Below are positions 1 through 18,376 of a stretch of 30,673 nt of DNA, in pieces. Source of the stretch: Spirogloea muscicola (Eukaryota; Streptophyta; Zygnematophyceae; Spirogloeales; Spirogloeaceae). The notes beneath the pieces were generated by a model. It worked only from the letters and a program-made list of their open reading frames with translations. It was not told where the DNA came from and did no database searches. The stretch lies in NCBI GenBank assembly GCA_009602725.1, contig WELB01000109.1, forward strand, positions 204,817-235,489. The letters run 5' to 3'. The position numbers and the translations under genes are program-made. How positions within the stretch are numbered: the stretch's first letter is position 1; each line of letters starts with the position of its first letter.

Positions 1-6737
<6,737 letters not shown>

Positions 6738-7560
6738 GCCCAGCCGGTAGCAAGTAGTGGAAGCATCTGAGATCAGAAAGGTTGCAGTGAGGTGTAGAAG
6801 TGGCTAGCACAGGTCCTTTCTTGCCTCTCATGGTAAAACACTTGGAGCCAGTCATCAATTTTGTCTGTCCACTTTGAGCAGATTGACTGCTTGGCCTTGC
6901 CCAACAAATACCAAGTTGCTGACTTTAGGGAGTGGAATAGGGCAGAATGGAGTCGCATAAGAATGTCAAAAGATGAGATAGCAGTGGTGCATTTGCAGCT
7001 CTATCAGCTGCTCAGAGGCTATCACTAATTGGTGCCAGAATAGGCTTATCCATAAGGTTTCCATAGCATGAAGTTGCTGCATTCAAGGCCTATCACTGAT
7101 AGTAGCTCCTGCATGATTTAGCGTGCATAGAACCACATCGTTGCCTGTTGCTTCCCAGTGTCATTCTGGGCTTCCTGCTCGACAGGCAAGTATAGAGTTG
7201 TGAAGAGCAGAAGAGCAGTCCTTCTGCCATAAATTTGTTTAGCTGATGCAGATAGACAACATCGATGGTGGCAATCTACTAGCTGTGTCATCTGTGTCAC
7301 ACGCGCCTCCATTTGCCAGGGGAGATCTCGTTGTTCATCTAATGTAGGTGGATACTCTGATGATCTGATGCATAACCCTTGCTTTCTCAACTATGGCTTG
7401 CATTTAAGCACTCGTGCAAAATCAAACAGGTAAAATTCCAGTATTAAGCGGATTCACAAATTCTGCTACTCTCCATGACTTCTGCGAGTGGGCGCTCTGT
7501 AATGTCTTGATGTGCATGGGGCTTTCGGCCTTCAACGCTGCTGGCTCGCGAGCGCAGGTG

Positions 7561-7650
7561 TTTCGCATGCGCCTCTCCATCTCCCTCCAGCGGTCCATGG
7601 CCCGGCCTTGCAGCTCCGTGCTGGCCGTGCTCCAGCTGCAGCCTCTCGCT
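7561..7650 (+). repeat. Diverged dispersed repeat, copy A
   Basis: This segment aligns by eye to the reverse complement of 18099-18185, at roughly 70-75% over about 85 bases. Weaker matches extend on both sides, including a shared CTAGTC further 3'. In one common frame both copies read R-M-R-L-S-(I/M)-S-L-Q-R-S, and most early differences are at third codon positions. No protein family is recognised. It could be a relic of a mobile or duplicated sequence. Confidence 0.5.
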
Positions 7651-8558
7651 TTTGTCCAGGGGACTGCTTTCCGGCGGCTAGTCTTCCTGACTTGCGGCTG
7701 CAAAGTAGAGGTTACCAAGTGAAGATCCTGCATGGTACTTGCATGGTACCCTTTGTTTTGCAAGCAGGCTGAATGGCAGCAGCTGACTAGGAGGTCAATT
7801 GGCAGGCACCCTTGGTTGACTTCACGCTTCCCGGCTCCCCTGTACCGTTATTCTTTTGTGTGACCTGGCCCGGGGACGCGGAGTCAGAAGAGCATGCCAC
7901 TTGGAACAGTGTTCGCGCCAGGTCTTCGGTCGTTGCCTGACCACTAACCTGTGTGTATTTGTTGTTCAAGTTTCTATTGAGCCCAAGCTTACTAGGCACT
8001 CATGTAGGCAGCTCATAAGCAAAGGTCTTCCAAGGCCGGCCGGAGGAGTGCCTGGATTGTTCACCTTCTTGTCGTGGTGCCAAGTCCTACATACACATTT
8101 CATTGGCAATGATTTTCACAAGTGCTGCTAGTGTTGTTGAGTATCCCAACTTGGGCTCCACAGCACGCTGGACAAGCGAGTGGCTGACTATCTAAGTGCT
8201 TAGGCACAAGCAGGACGTCGCAGCAGGCCATCACGTGCTGACACATATTGATGCAGCTTTGCCGCTGTTTGAATGGCAAGCATGTGAATGAGAAGCACTT
8301 GAGGGTACAGCTGCCCAATCCTGAAGTCTTGTTAAATCTATCCATCATCTTGAGCGCTTGCTTTGAGCCGGCCTCTCTTGGCAACTATTCACCTGAAGAG
8401 CGACTACAGATGCTACAGGCCAGGCTGACTAATGCTACAGGCCGGACAGCAAGCAAGGGAAACTTTGGGCAAGCAAGATACATTTGTGACGAGCAAGAGA
8501 CAGTTTGGGCAAAGGAGTCTCCTGACATGAAGGAGAGCCTGATATTGAGCTACCACCT

Positions 8559-8589
8559 AGCGCTTTTTGGGCCTCGGGCCGAAAGCGCT
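8559..8589. repeat. Imperfect inverted repeat
   Basis: AGCGCTTT at the left is matched by AAAGCGCT at the right, with a GC-rich inner stretch (GGGCC on both sides of TC). It could form a short hairpin in RNA from either neighbouring 3' end. No function is shown. Confidence 0.55.
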
Positions 8590-9616
8590 TCTCGGCCTCT
8601 TCGGACCTTGTGATTCATTTCGGGCTGGCTACTCATGGCCCCTCGGCCCCCTTGGGAGAGCCACTTTCTTACCACCTAGGGGCCAGCCGAGTCCATCGTT
8701 GGCAAGGGTGTCCACCATATACACTTTGGAAGCTCAAGGGTCTTCCCGAACACTAGCCTTACCGCAATCTTCAACGTGCAACAGCCCTGTGAACTGCAGC
8801 ATTCTCCACATGGTTGCACACCGAAATGAGGAAGAGTCCACTTTGGAAAGCTCGTCGGTCCAAAGTAAGCATAAACTAGGCGCCTCTAAGCGCATGGAGG
8901 TGCCACACTCCATGGTCACCACTGCCTCGATGGTCTTCATAGCCATCAGATGTCATGGCACCCACCCATTCCACATTAAGAAAAATCCCCCCAATCCATG
9001 GTCTACTAATTGAGTTGCAGTCGACAGAACCTGCAACCTTGTGAGCCTTGTCAGTACTGTTAATGAGACAGTGAAGTGTGAACATATCACAGATAGCTTG
9101 CATGAGATGCCTGCAATGTAACAAGACTTTGTCTTACACCCTGAATTCTAGTGCATGAGCTAGCGCCTGCAGGACAAGCGGATTTTGCTGCTTGGCATAG
9201 TGACTGGACCTGAATCATGAACACGCAGTCCATACTTGTGGTTAAATCAGAAAGGTCTACAGATTCATTTGAGTAGTCTCACCTGAAGGGGTAGTGGCTG
9301 CGTAAACCCAGCCCCAAAATAGATTGCCCAAAGCGGCACAAGGTAGAGAATCACTTGCAGTTGCAAGAAGCTGGTGCAAGATGGTTCGGAAAATCTTGCG
9401 GCAGCTGTACGGGCTACCTTGAATGCTGAGGGTACTATGTTACCCACTTCTCATGGGCATGAAATCTCAGCTGCAGATGGAGAGAGCATTATGATGCTGG
9501 TTGTAGAAACATGCCTCTGCAGAAGACATGCCCCACTCCAGCTCCTCAATGGCCGCCATGTTTGCTACATATGTACAAAGAATCGGCTATATCTGCCGAG
9601 GCCTTAAACAAAAGGC

Positions 9617-12600
9617 CTACTGTACAAGTCTGGAAATGAAGTTTGTCAAAGTATATTCCTCGGTGTATTGTGACTCGTCCCAAAGCTCTTCAAGGCTACC
9701 AAGGACCGCTTTCAGGCCATCACCAGCTCCCTTGGCATCTCGAGATGCCATCGGAAGTGCCGGTGTTGCCTCATCCACAGCCTGGCCCTGGACATACAAG
9801 CATTGACACGCAAGTTCATGGCGCGAAATGCCTGCGGAGTTTCTGCACATGAACCCCCAGTCGGGTTGCATGCAAGAGCATGGAATTTCTGACATATGAA
9901 GCAAAAGCCCCAGGCTGCAACATGACAATTGCAGCAGAGACAGGATTTCTCCAAAAGAGGGCAGATGACGCACAGAGAAGATGTCAAGGAGGTGCGTCGT
10001 GTCCATGCTTGACAGGGATGCATTACTACTGTTGACTACTGTAGCTGCAACAGCTAGCTTAAACCGCTGCAAGCCCATGATCCTCTCCTCAAGAGTATTG
10101 CGCATAAGCAATCTGTGTACATTCACAACTCGTTTCTGCCCAAGCCGATGTGCACGATCCATGGCCTACAGATTCACCCAATCCACGGGGTAATATCAAT
10201 TGCTGTTCTGCGAGATATTTAGCTCTTACAAGGAGCAAGCATTTGCAAAAAGCAATCAGGGATATTCCCTGGTCAAGAGACAACTCTGACCTGCACATCT
10301 CGTGCTGGGTTCCAATCATGCTCCAAGAAAATGACAGTATCAGCGGATGTTAAGTTCAATCCCAATCCTCCAACTGAGCAACACAAATGACTGGCAAACT
10401 TTAGGTGCACATCACGGTGCTAGTTCCTTCTGCGTAGCAAGCATCCTGCTGCCGTCATAATGAAAGTGACAGGAGCCTCTGATAAGGATGCAGAATTTTG
10501 GACCAACCATGCGTAGTTAGAAGAAGAACATCTATAGTAGGATCTGAGTTGAACGCCTTCACGATGTCAAAGCGCTTTGAGACCTCCACAGAACCATCAA
10601 GCCTCAGGTAGGTCACCCTGATAAAGGTCAGACATAAGGCTTCAATGTAAGCTCAACACAGTCACAGAGCCAACGAGCGGTGACTTTGAGCAGGAGTTTG
10701 CAAGACAACGAGTGATTGACAACACAAGCGGAAAAGGAACTCATCATCAAAGGCGTCTTACTCTGGCATATGAGCTTGGAAAAGATCACGTTCCACTATG
10801 TCCAGAAGAGCCTGGTAGGAGTGCACAAGAAGGATCACTTAACAACAGATACACACTCTCTTCAATTGACTTGTCAGTGCTAGCCAATCCAGGAAGGTAC
10901 TGCTTCATAGAGCTTCAGGTGAACGGCCAAGATGGACAAAGTGCTTGCCTTCAATTGCACAAAGATGAGAACACGGTGAAGACTTGTGTTTCTGTCTCCA
11001 AGCTCGCTTGCGCTGCCAACACCACACTCTTCTAGGATCTCTCGAAGAGCTTCCAGCTTGGGAGCATGCCGCAGATCGTGCAAGCTTTCTGCAGTTTCTG
11101 CAGCGTCGCTCAAGAGCCCCTCTCTCCTCTGAGGGTCCATGTCTTCAAGTACGAGAATGGGATGGCTGCACAACTTCCGCAGGTACTGCAGTGCCTGGAG
11201 AACATTTGCAGGGGATGTGGCCGGACAACTGTCCTCGTGGGGAGCAGATAGAAGATTGGCTGCCTCGGAGGAACGCTCAAATAGGTCATACAGTCTCGTT
11301 TGGAGGGGCGAGAGGTCGCAAAGGCGGTCGGTCACGATCTTGGGGGGAAGGTCGCTGAGAACTTGCTCCTTGGTGCGCCTAAGCATAAAAGGCATGACCT
11401 GACGGTGAAGAGCCTCCATTGCAAGAGCACCTGCCTCTGCTTCCCTTGGGGAACACTTGGCATCTCTGGCTGCAATGATTGGCCTCCCATATAGTGCTTG
11501 GAACTGGCACAGGTGATAACAAAGACCTGCATATGCTTTAGGCCATGATGCTTGTTATCTGCAATTGAGCAGCACTTACACTGAACATGCTGCAAGCTGC
11601 CGGCTCTACTGACCTGCCGCTCCGAGCCCAAGAACCCAGGCATGAGGAAGTCAAACAAGGACCAGAGCTCCAACACGTTGTTCTGCAGGAGTGTATTTCC
11701 AATAGATGAGAACAGGATGTGGAAAGACTGACAAGGACATGAAAGAGGCAACAGGTGGCACATAACAGCTGTATATGCTAACCTGGATGGGGGTGCCCGT
11801 GAGGACAAGCCTGTGACGAGCATGCAGGCGTTTGGCAGCTGAAGCAATCTTTGACGAAGCTGACTTGATGACATGGCCCTCATCGAGACAGCAATACTCG
11901 AATGAGCAGGTCTCCAGCCAGGCTACATCTGCACGCAGTGTTTCATACGAAATGACCAGCAGCATGCGAGGGCCCACTTGATCGCGGAGCTCTAGCCTTG
12001 CGGCTGGAGGGCCTGAGAACTGGAGAGCTTGGAGGGCGCACTTGGAGACAAATTGCTCTACTTCCGAGGCCCAGTGCCCCACCAGCGTTGCTGGGCACAC
12101 CACCAAGGAGGGGAGTTCGGACTGGTGTGACTCAGCAGCTATCATGGCTATGGCCTGGAGGGTCTTGCCCAGACCCATGTCATCACAGAGTATGCCGTGA
12201 AGGCCGAATCGGCAGAGAAATGCGAGCCAGTTTACACCTTCTTGCTGATACCGCCTCAAAGATGCCCGCAGTGGCATAGGCAGCTGAAAATCCGCAATGG
12301 ATCTGTTGTCCAGCAGTTGCTCCAGAAAAGAGACGTCGTGGGAAGCCCACTTTGGCAACCGTGCTGGCGATGGTAAGCCCCGTGCAAGCGGCAGAAGTGG
12401 CACCAGCTGCGCAAATGGCTGCATTGCTGCAGCCCTGAGTGCAGGCGACGAGTGCGCCATGGCAGGCAGGATTGCAACCACCAAGGCGCCAGCCCAAGCT
12501 GCCAAAGTGGCCCCTAACATCTCCACCACCTCGTGTACACACTGGATGGCACCTAGAGCGCAACATTCGTTCTCCTCGGACAACATGGGCAGCACAAGCT

Positions 12601-15600
12601 CCACCACTGCTACAAGGACTTCCTCGTCCCTAGGCAAGGCCATGGCTGCTATAGCCTTTGCAGCTGCTGTACGGACCATTGGCTCACTGTGACCAAGCGA
12701 AGCTGCTATGGCAGGCAGCAGTTGCAGCAGGCGGGCATGTAGCTCCTGATTTCCAACCTGTGCGACTACCTTGGCCAAGATACTTGCCAATCGCAGGCAC
12801 TGCAGTAAGCCTGCTGCGGTCTTCGCACGCAGCTCTTGTGAAAGTTGGATGTCCTGCCACCTGACGTGCCCACTCTGCTGGTCAGTAGGGAGAGTAGCAG
12901 CCGGCACTGCTTCAGTGACGATGTCCCACAAACGGGGCAGCTTTTCGAGCAGCTGACTGCCAGGCAGTTGAGCAGCAAGTGCTCGAAGGGCGGCCTCTGC
13001 TCCCCTCTGCGAAACTGAGCCCTGAGCCTTCAGACGAGATCCTGCTTCCGCCGCTCTTACCTCCTTCCCATCTTGGCCTTCACCATTCTCTGCTGCGGTG
13101 GTTGCAAGAACACAGAGATTGCGGATGAGCTTGTCATTGGGCGATGGCTGTCGGTTGCAGCAATGAACTACCACCGCTGCCAGCGCAGTTGCTGCCCTTG
13201 CCTGCAGCTCGCCATCCTGTAGCACCAAAATGAACGAGGTCGTGAGCATGGGAATTGACTACCAAAGCTGTCAAATCAGGGCAAGAGGTGATGAAGTCGG
13301 CCTTACCTGCTGGCGCTTAATTGCAGCCATGAGTGGCTGCAGGACTGGATTGAGTTTTGTGGGCAGCTGCCCACTCAGTGCCAGAACTCCAGCCAGCGTG
13401 GCCTGAACATTGATGTGCAAGGTCTGCTGACTGATTTCCAATTGGGCCATTGTGGCCAGAAGATGCTGGCGCCGTGACTCCACAGCTTGCATGGCAGCAG
13501 AAGCAGAAGTCGTTCTTTTTATTCGTTCCACCAGTGCCTGGACATCTTCCATCGTAGCAGCATCTGGCACCTGGGGCACTTCAACGCCGGCACTCCCAGC
13601 ATGAACTGCAAGTGCTTGAGCCTCCACTTGCAGCTTCTCATAAGCTTGTGCCAGCTCCGCATAAGGGGCAGTAGAGCCTGGCGAAGGTTGTGCTGCATTG
13701 GAGGCCGCGAGTAGTGGCATTATTTGTAGAGTAAAGGAGTGGAGCTGTCCTGCAACGACTTCTCGAGCCTCCCGAAACCACTCCTCAGTCACCAAGCCCG
13801 CAACCTGCAGGAAGGTAACCAGCGTGAGTATCCTCAAAGCTTCTGAGGGTGGAGGTTGGACAGGTCTACTGGCAGGTCTGGAGCAAAGCACCTGCCGGTG
13901 GACTCCGTAAGGTGACGAGAGCAGAGCCTCCAGTTGCTCCACCAAAACAGGTGCATGCGGCTCCGGTAGGGTGGCTCCCAAAAGCCCCAGAGCTCTGGCA
14001 ACCCTCACCCGCATCCCGGCTACTGCGACCTCCCCATTGTTCCCTCCGAATGGCACCTCAAATGACTGCTTGTCCCTCTTTCTATTGGCTTGCACTCTAT
14101 TTGCTCCAAAATTGACTGCCAAAGTTGGCACCAGCTGCTTGATAGCAGGCCCGCTTTGCAGAGCCGTCAGATCCGAATCTGTGCCAACGACTGAAGCTGC
14201 TCGCCTCATCCATGCTGCTGCATAAGTAGATGCTGCAGCCACAATGGAAGCAGCTGGTGCCTGCCATGACAGTGTCAGGATACCATATATGAGACTACTG
14301 TCCTAAGCAAAGATACGGAGTGGCGCCTACAATACAAAGGATCCATTGGCAGGCGGCTCACTTGCAACAGCCAACGCCACGCGCTCTCGGATGCATGTAC
14401 CACAGGTTCACAGCTCTCCAGAAGGAGAGTCCGAAATACATGGCCGAGCGCCTCCCCAGCAATAGGGCCCACCCAGAGCAGGCCACCATCCACTGCACTG
14501 CTAGCTGCAAGCAGCCTCTCCTGGGTGTGGACGGCCGCAATGTGAGCAGCTTGCACAGAAGTCTGACGAACAGTGAAACTCTAGACAAGCACTGCAAGTA
14601 GAGTCCGAAGTTTCTCATCTCTGATGGAGTCGAATCTGACCAGTGTCTGGGTAGCAGCCAAGCGCACAGACTGTAGGGTGTGGCTGAAAAAAGGAAAAAG
14701 TCGTGGTGTGAGGATGGAAAGCTCCTCAAGGCCACCCTCCTGCTTCTCCAAGTGCTGTAGAACACCAGGCTGAGTGTAGATCTCGGCTAAAAGAGCCATA
14801 ACACTAGCCGTAGACGGGCTGAGATCATCAAGCCCATGCAGTACTTCCCAAAGTCTGCGCAAGAACTGAAGGCCTAGTGCTTTCTGTGCAGCCAAAGTGG
14901 GTGCACAGGGCAACAGTGCATCTGCAGCAACTGCACGCACATCGTCATCTGCATCACTCAGACCTGCTACGCAAGCCTCCTGCACCCGTGGCAGAGCCTG
15001 GGCCACCGCTTCCAGTCGAACTGCTATGACATACTTTATGCCCAGCAAACCGCCGTGCCTTACTTCCCATTCAGGCCGGGCCTGCCATCGCACGAGATTG
15101 GGCAATTCAGCTGCATCAGCGACGAGACGAGGAGCATAAACATCAACAGATGAGCACGTACAGTGATATGCAGTAGAGGTGTACCTGGAGGATGAGGAGG
15201 ATCGTGAGTGTCTCGTGCAAAAGATCCTCAGGGAGGTGCCTGACCAACGTGCCCAGCACCTGCGAGCCTGTCTCGCGCACAGGTGCCACAACCTGGTCCC
15301 CTACGTAGTCGCCAAACCTGTGTACAAGCAAAATGGTGTAAGGATTTGATTCCGTCCAAGTCATCATAAATGCTGCTTGCTTGCGTCACACTGGAGCTCA
15401 CCGATCAAGAGATAAGATGCAGAGCACGCGGACAATGGCATCTTGGAGGAAAGCCACATTTGCTGCCTTGGCTTGGTACACGGCAGAAGCTGCCAACAAA
15501 TCAGCCTCTCCTAGCTCCTCCTTTGCCTCCACCACTTCGGGTGCAACGTCGGGGAATTTCTTGCTTGTTGTCTGCAGCATCTCTGCTTGCACATCTGGCT

Positions 15601-18026
15601 TGACTGGGAAAGCCTTCTCAGCCTGTTGCTGACCTGGTGGCAGCTGTAAATTGGAAAGACCAGATGAATTGACCTTTTCAGCTGCTTGCTTGTCAGTGGG
15701 GTCCAACTTTGACTTGGTCCCAGGAAGACTAACTGTAGCAGGGAGCAGCAGGTCTGGCTTCAGAAGGCCTAAGCCTTCTCTTCGTTTTGAGGCTTCCTCT
15801 CGTTTTGAAGCGGCGGCCAGCAGAGGAAGGACGAAAATAGGAACAACGACTGCAGCAGACGCTGCTTGGGTTGCAAGCAGCTCTCTTAAAGCCATGCAGC
15901 TGCCATGGCGCACCTCCCAATCTGCACATGCCGGAACAGGGGCACTTGAGCAGCAGTGATTTGCAGAGACTCCCTAGCAGTGCAGAGACTCTCAAATAAA
16001 TGCTCGTGTATTTCAGTGAGAGGTGATGGTCGTGGAGCGGACAGGGACTGAACATGCTGATAAGAAGTTTGCCACAGAATGACTCAAATGGCCAGTGCCC
16101 CTCATCCGGTAGTTTCTCATCAGTGACACCATCTTCACTGCCCACCTGCAATAGCAGCAGCAATAAGTTGCTACTTGTCAAGTGTGGCCTCAAGTACAGC
16201 GAGGCCAATGACAGTGAACCCGTTTGCAACGCCATCAAGCTCAATTTGCCGCAACATTACTGAAACTTGAGCATCTTGGTACACCAACAGCACTCTTGCA
16301 TAACTCGTCTCAAGAATATTCATCGAGGAGGGGCAGCCACGAGGTACCCTTGGCATCTGCTCCTGCTGTATTTGTTGCTGGACAGGTTGCAGAGGCCCGC
16401 TTGTAGACCGTCTGCTAGTTGCAGAGGGCTGGGTCCATCCCTCCTTTGCAAGCGCCTTGGCCTTGCGCTTCAGGAGGTTCTGCTCACGGGCACTCACAGC
16501 CCGTGGTAGCATGCCTTCCACCAATTCATGGACACCCTGCTTGCTCGCACCAACCTCACGCTCTTCATTCACGTTCATCTGGGCAACCAAATCATCATCT
16601 TGCACCATCTCACTGACATCCAGAAAGCGCTCAGCTCCATCCAGCCCTGCTCAGCAAGTCCAAAGACGACTTGTCAGATCAATGCTGCTTGTTCTTATCA
16701 TCTTGTCCAAGAGTCAGAGATAAGACCCTTGAGCCCTTCAAGGGTCTTATCCCAACCCCAAGTAGGATATCATGTCGGTCTCTCAACCCTCTTAAGACAA
16801 GCGTCTGCAAACCAATACCTAACCGGCGGCGTAAGTTTCTCTTCTGGTTGACAAGATTTGCAGCAGCGTCGCCTGTTCCAAGGACGATGTCATACTCCTG
16901 CGAAGCTCCTGTAGCCTTACATCAGCAATGCAACCAAGTACAGTCCACCTCGCACCTCGAAGGTGGCGGATAAATCCCATCAGATAGTCGGTGGGCTCGC
17001 GCTATATTGTCGTTAGCTGCATACCTGGCCTCCGGATGCAAGGAGAGGTGCCCCTGTCTCCAGAACCTGCTGTACGTCGAAGCTGCATTTGGAGCAGCAA
17101 TGGACTGCATGATAATCTGGAGTAGGAGTAGCAGGGGACGTGGAGCATACTTGTGTGTGACCAAGGGCTCAAGTACAGGTGTATACCAACAAATAAGTCC
17201 GTGCAGGGAAGTTGCAAACGGGTCGGGCAGAAGAGTCGGTCCACTGACCAGCTGAGAGTGAGGTAAGAGCTGTCAAAAGCGGAGCCCGATGGGCCTGGCT
17301 CAGGTGCATTGAGGATATCCGTTGCAGCTGAGCGAGAGGGGGGAGGTCGTTCTGCCTGCGCAGCAGCAATGAGATCCTGCACTGTTGGGTGGGGCGTGTT
17401 CTTGCCGATGCACCCGACAGCCTGCGCAGCAGCTACACGGGTGTCCCAGGTCTTGCTCTCCAGGTAGGGGCGCACCTGCACGCGCGCCAGAATGACTCGT
17501 CCGACTGGATGATTGGCTCCCAGACCTCCAGCAAGAATGCAGTGCGGTGCTGCTGGCAGTCGGCTCTGCAGAGTTGCAGCATAGCCCGTATGTTCCTGAG
17601 GCTGGCTGCTTTGACCTGCCAGAGTTTGATCGTCAGAGGTGGCAGCTGCTTGAGCTCCGGTGGGCAGCAGGCCGAGAAGCCTGCAGGCTCAGAGCCCGCA
17701 GGCGCGGCAGTGCCGCGGCCGGAGCTGGTGGGGAGGTGGGGGCGAGTGGGGGGCGTACGCGATGGAGGAGGAGGAGCAGCGTGGAGCGGCTCTCGGCGAG
17801 GGCGCCAATCTGCTGGGCCGCCATGCGGCGCACGGCCGCGGTAGAGCCGGCTGGCGGGGGGCAGAGGAGGCGGCGGAGTCAGGCAAGGGCGCTCTGGTGG
17901 AGGGGCGGGGGGCGGCGAGCGGGGCGGAGGCGGAGGCGGAGGCGCAGGCGTACCGTCGAGGAGCGTGAAGAGGCGGTCCAGGCGCGAGGTGCCGCGCTCG
18001 GCGGGCGCGGGCGCCGGCGCTGCCAT
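9617..18026 (-). CDS. BTAF1: MOT1/BTAF1, TBP-associated Swi2/Snf2 ATPase
   Basis: MOT1 uses ATP to strip TBP from promoter DNA in the nucleus. Proposed exons on the minus strand: 18026-17954, 17850-17759, 17475-17249, 17082-17025, 16897-16819, 16646-16348, 16145-16043, 15921-15402, 15317-15185, 15081-14641, 14562-14362, 14260-13892, 13804-13307, 13216-11783, 11682-11614, 11503-10893, 10617-10508, 10373-10291, 10165-9974, 9787-9617. The total is about 1920 residues, against 1849 in human. The N-terminal HEAT array begins [11 protein letters not shown] and includes [41 protein letters not shown] and [14 protein letters not shown]. The ATPase has [14 protein letters not shown], Walker A DDMGLGKT (about residue 1376), DEGH (about 1476), [41 protein letters not shown] and [18 protein letters not shown]. 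The C terminus is [17 protein letters not shown]. All junctions are GT-AG and phase-consistent except 10893/10617. The 14641/14562 junction is tentative. Confidence 0.97.
16719..16751. other. Perfect 14-bp hairpin inside a MOT1 intron
   Basis: GATAAGACCCTTGA (16719-16732) is followed by a five-base loop and then its exact reverse complement (16738-16751). It lies in the intron between MOT1 exons 5 and 6 (16818-16647). It could be a foldback remnant or a structure affecting splicing; no function is demonstrated. Confidence 0.9.
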
Positions 18027-18098
18027 GGCGGCGCGGCGCGCCGGGCGCTGGCGCGCGGCGGCCGGCGACTAGGCGCGACGCGGCGTGCATGACATGGN

Positions 18099-18185
18099 AG
18101 CCAGAGGCTGCTGCAAGGGCGCGACCAGCGCGGCGGTGCAAAGCAAGCGCTTGGGAGCGCTGCAGGGACATAGACAGTCGCATAC
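18099..18185 (-). repeat. Diverged dispersed repeat, copy B
   Basis: The reverse complement of this stretch resembles 7561-7650 (copy A). It sits 73-159 bases upstream of the MOT1 start codon and could be part of its 5' UTR. The segment ends next to the single undetermined base of the window at 18098. Confidence 0.5.
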
Positions 18186-18337
18186 GGTAGCAGGACACCA
18201 GACCCAAAGGCACCGAGCCACCGGGAAGGGCAGCACCCTGCTCCCGGCGCCGCTGGTCAGCTTGAGAGGCCAGCAGCGAAAGTAACGAGGACCACCGACC
18301 CCCGTAACACCCATGGATGTCCATGGCCAGGGGGCGC

Positions 18338-18376
18338 AAAGAGAGAAGGCGCGCGGTGCGCATGAAATTGAAGGGG
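18338..18376 (-). promoter_or_regulatory. Upstream element shared by MOT1 and CNOT9
   Basis: Read on the minus strand this contains CATGCGCACCGCGCGCC followed by TTCTCTCT. A 25-base core differs from 30504-30480 at a single position, and the match extends to about 36 bases with two single-base gaps. Relative to MOT1 and CNOT9, both minus-strand genes, the two copies have the same orientation. It lies about 310 bases upstream of the MOT1 ATG and about 260 upstream of the IPO5 ATG. The ATG inside opens a frame reading MRTARLLS. It could be a transcription-factor site cluster (GGCGCGC is E2F-like) or a 5' UTR element. Confidence 0.6.

Larger units (their letters stand above)
6738..9616. other. 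Convergent intergenic region, no supported gene
   Basis: These 2.9 kb lie between the MOS1 stop and the MOT1 stop and must hold both 3' UTRs. Every open frame here is short, lacks a family I recognise and has no coherent splice pattern. Local structure includes a segment related to one upstream of MOT1 (7561-7650), a repeated 12-mer ATGCTACAGGCC at 8409 and 8432, the 10-mer TACCACCTAG at 8551 and 8670, and an inverted repeat at 8559-8589. A TGTAA on the minus strand (9133-9137), the usual poly(A) signal of chlamydomonad algae, lies about 480 bases past the MOT1 stop. That is weak evidence. Confidence 0.6.

Noticed and set aside
7414-7722. Open frame of 102 codons containing copy A of the dispersed repeat.
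   Set aside because: Only the repeat part shows a coding-like pattern, and the rest has no support. It is kept as a repeat rather than called a gene.
8248-8613. Open frame of 121 codons in the intergenic region.
   Set aside because: It has no recognisable domain, starts at TTG/ATG without context, overlaps short repeats and has no splice partners.
18098-18098. Single undetermined base (n).
   Set aside because: It is an assembly ambiguity in the MOT1 upstream region, outside any coding exon, with no biological meaning by itself.
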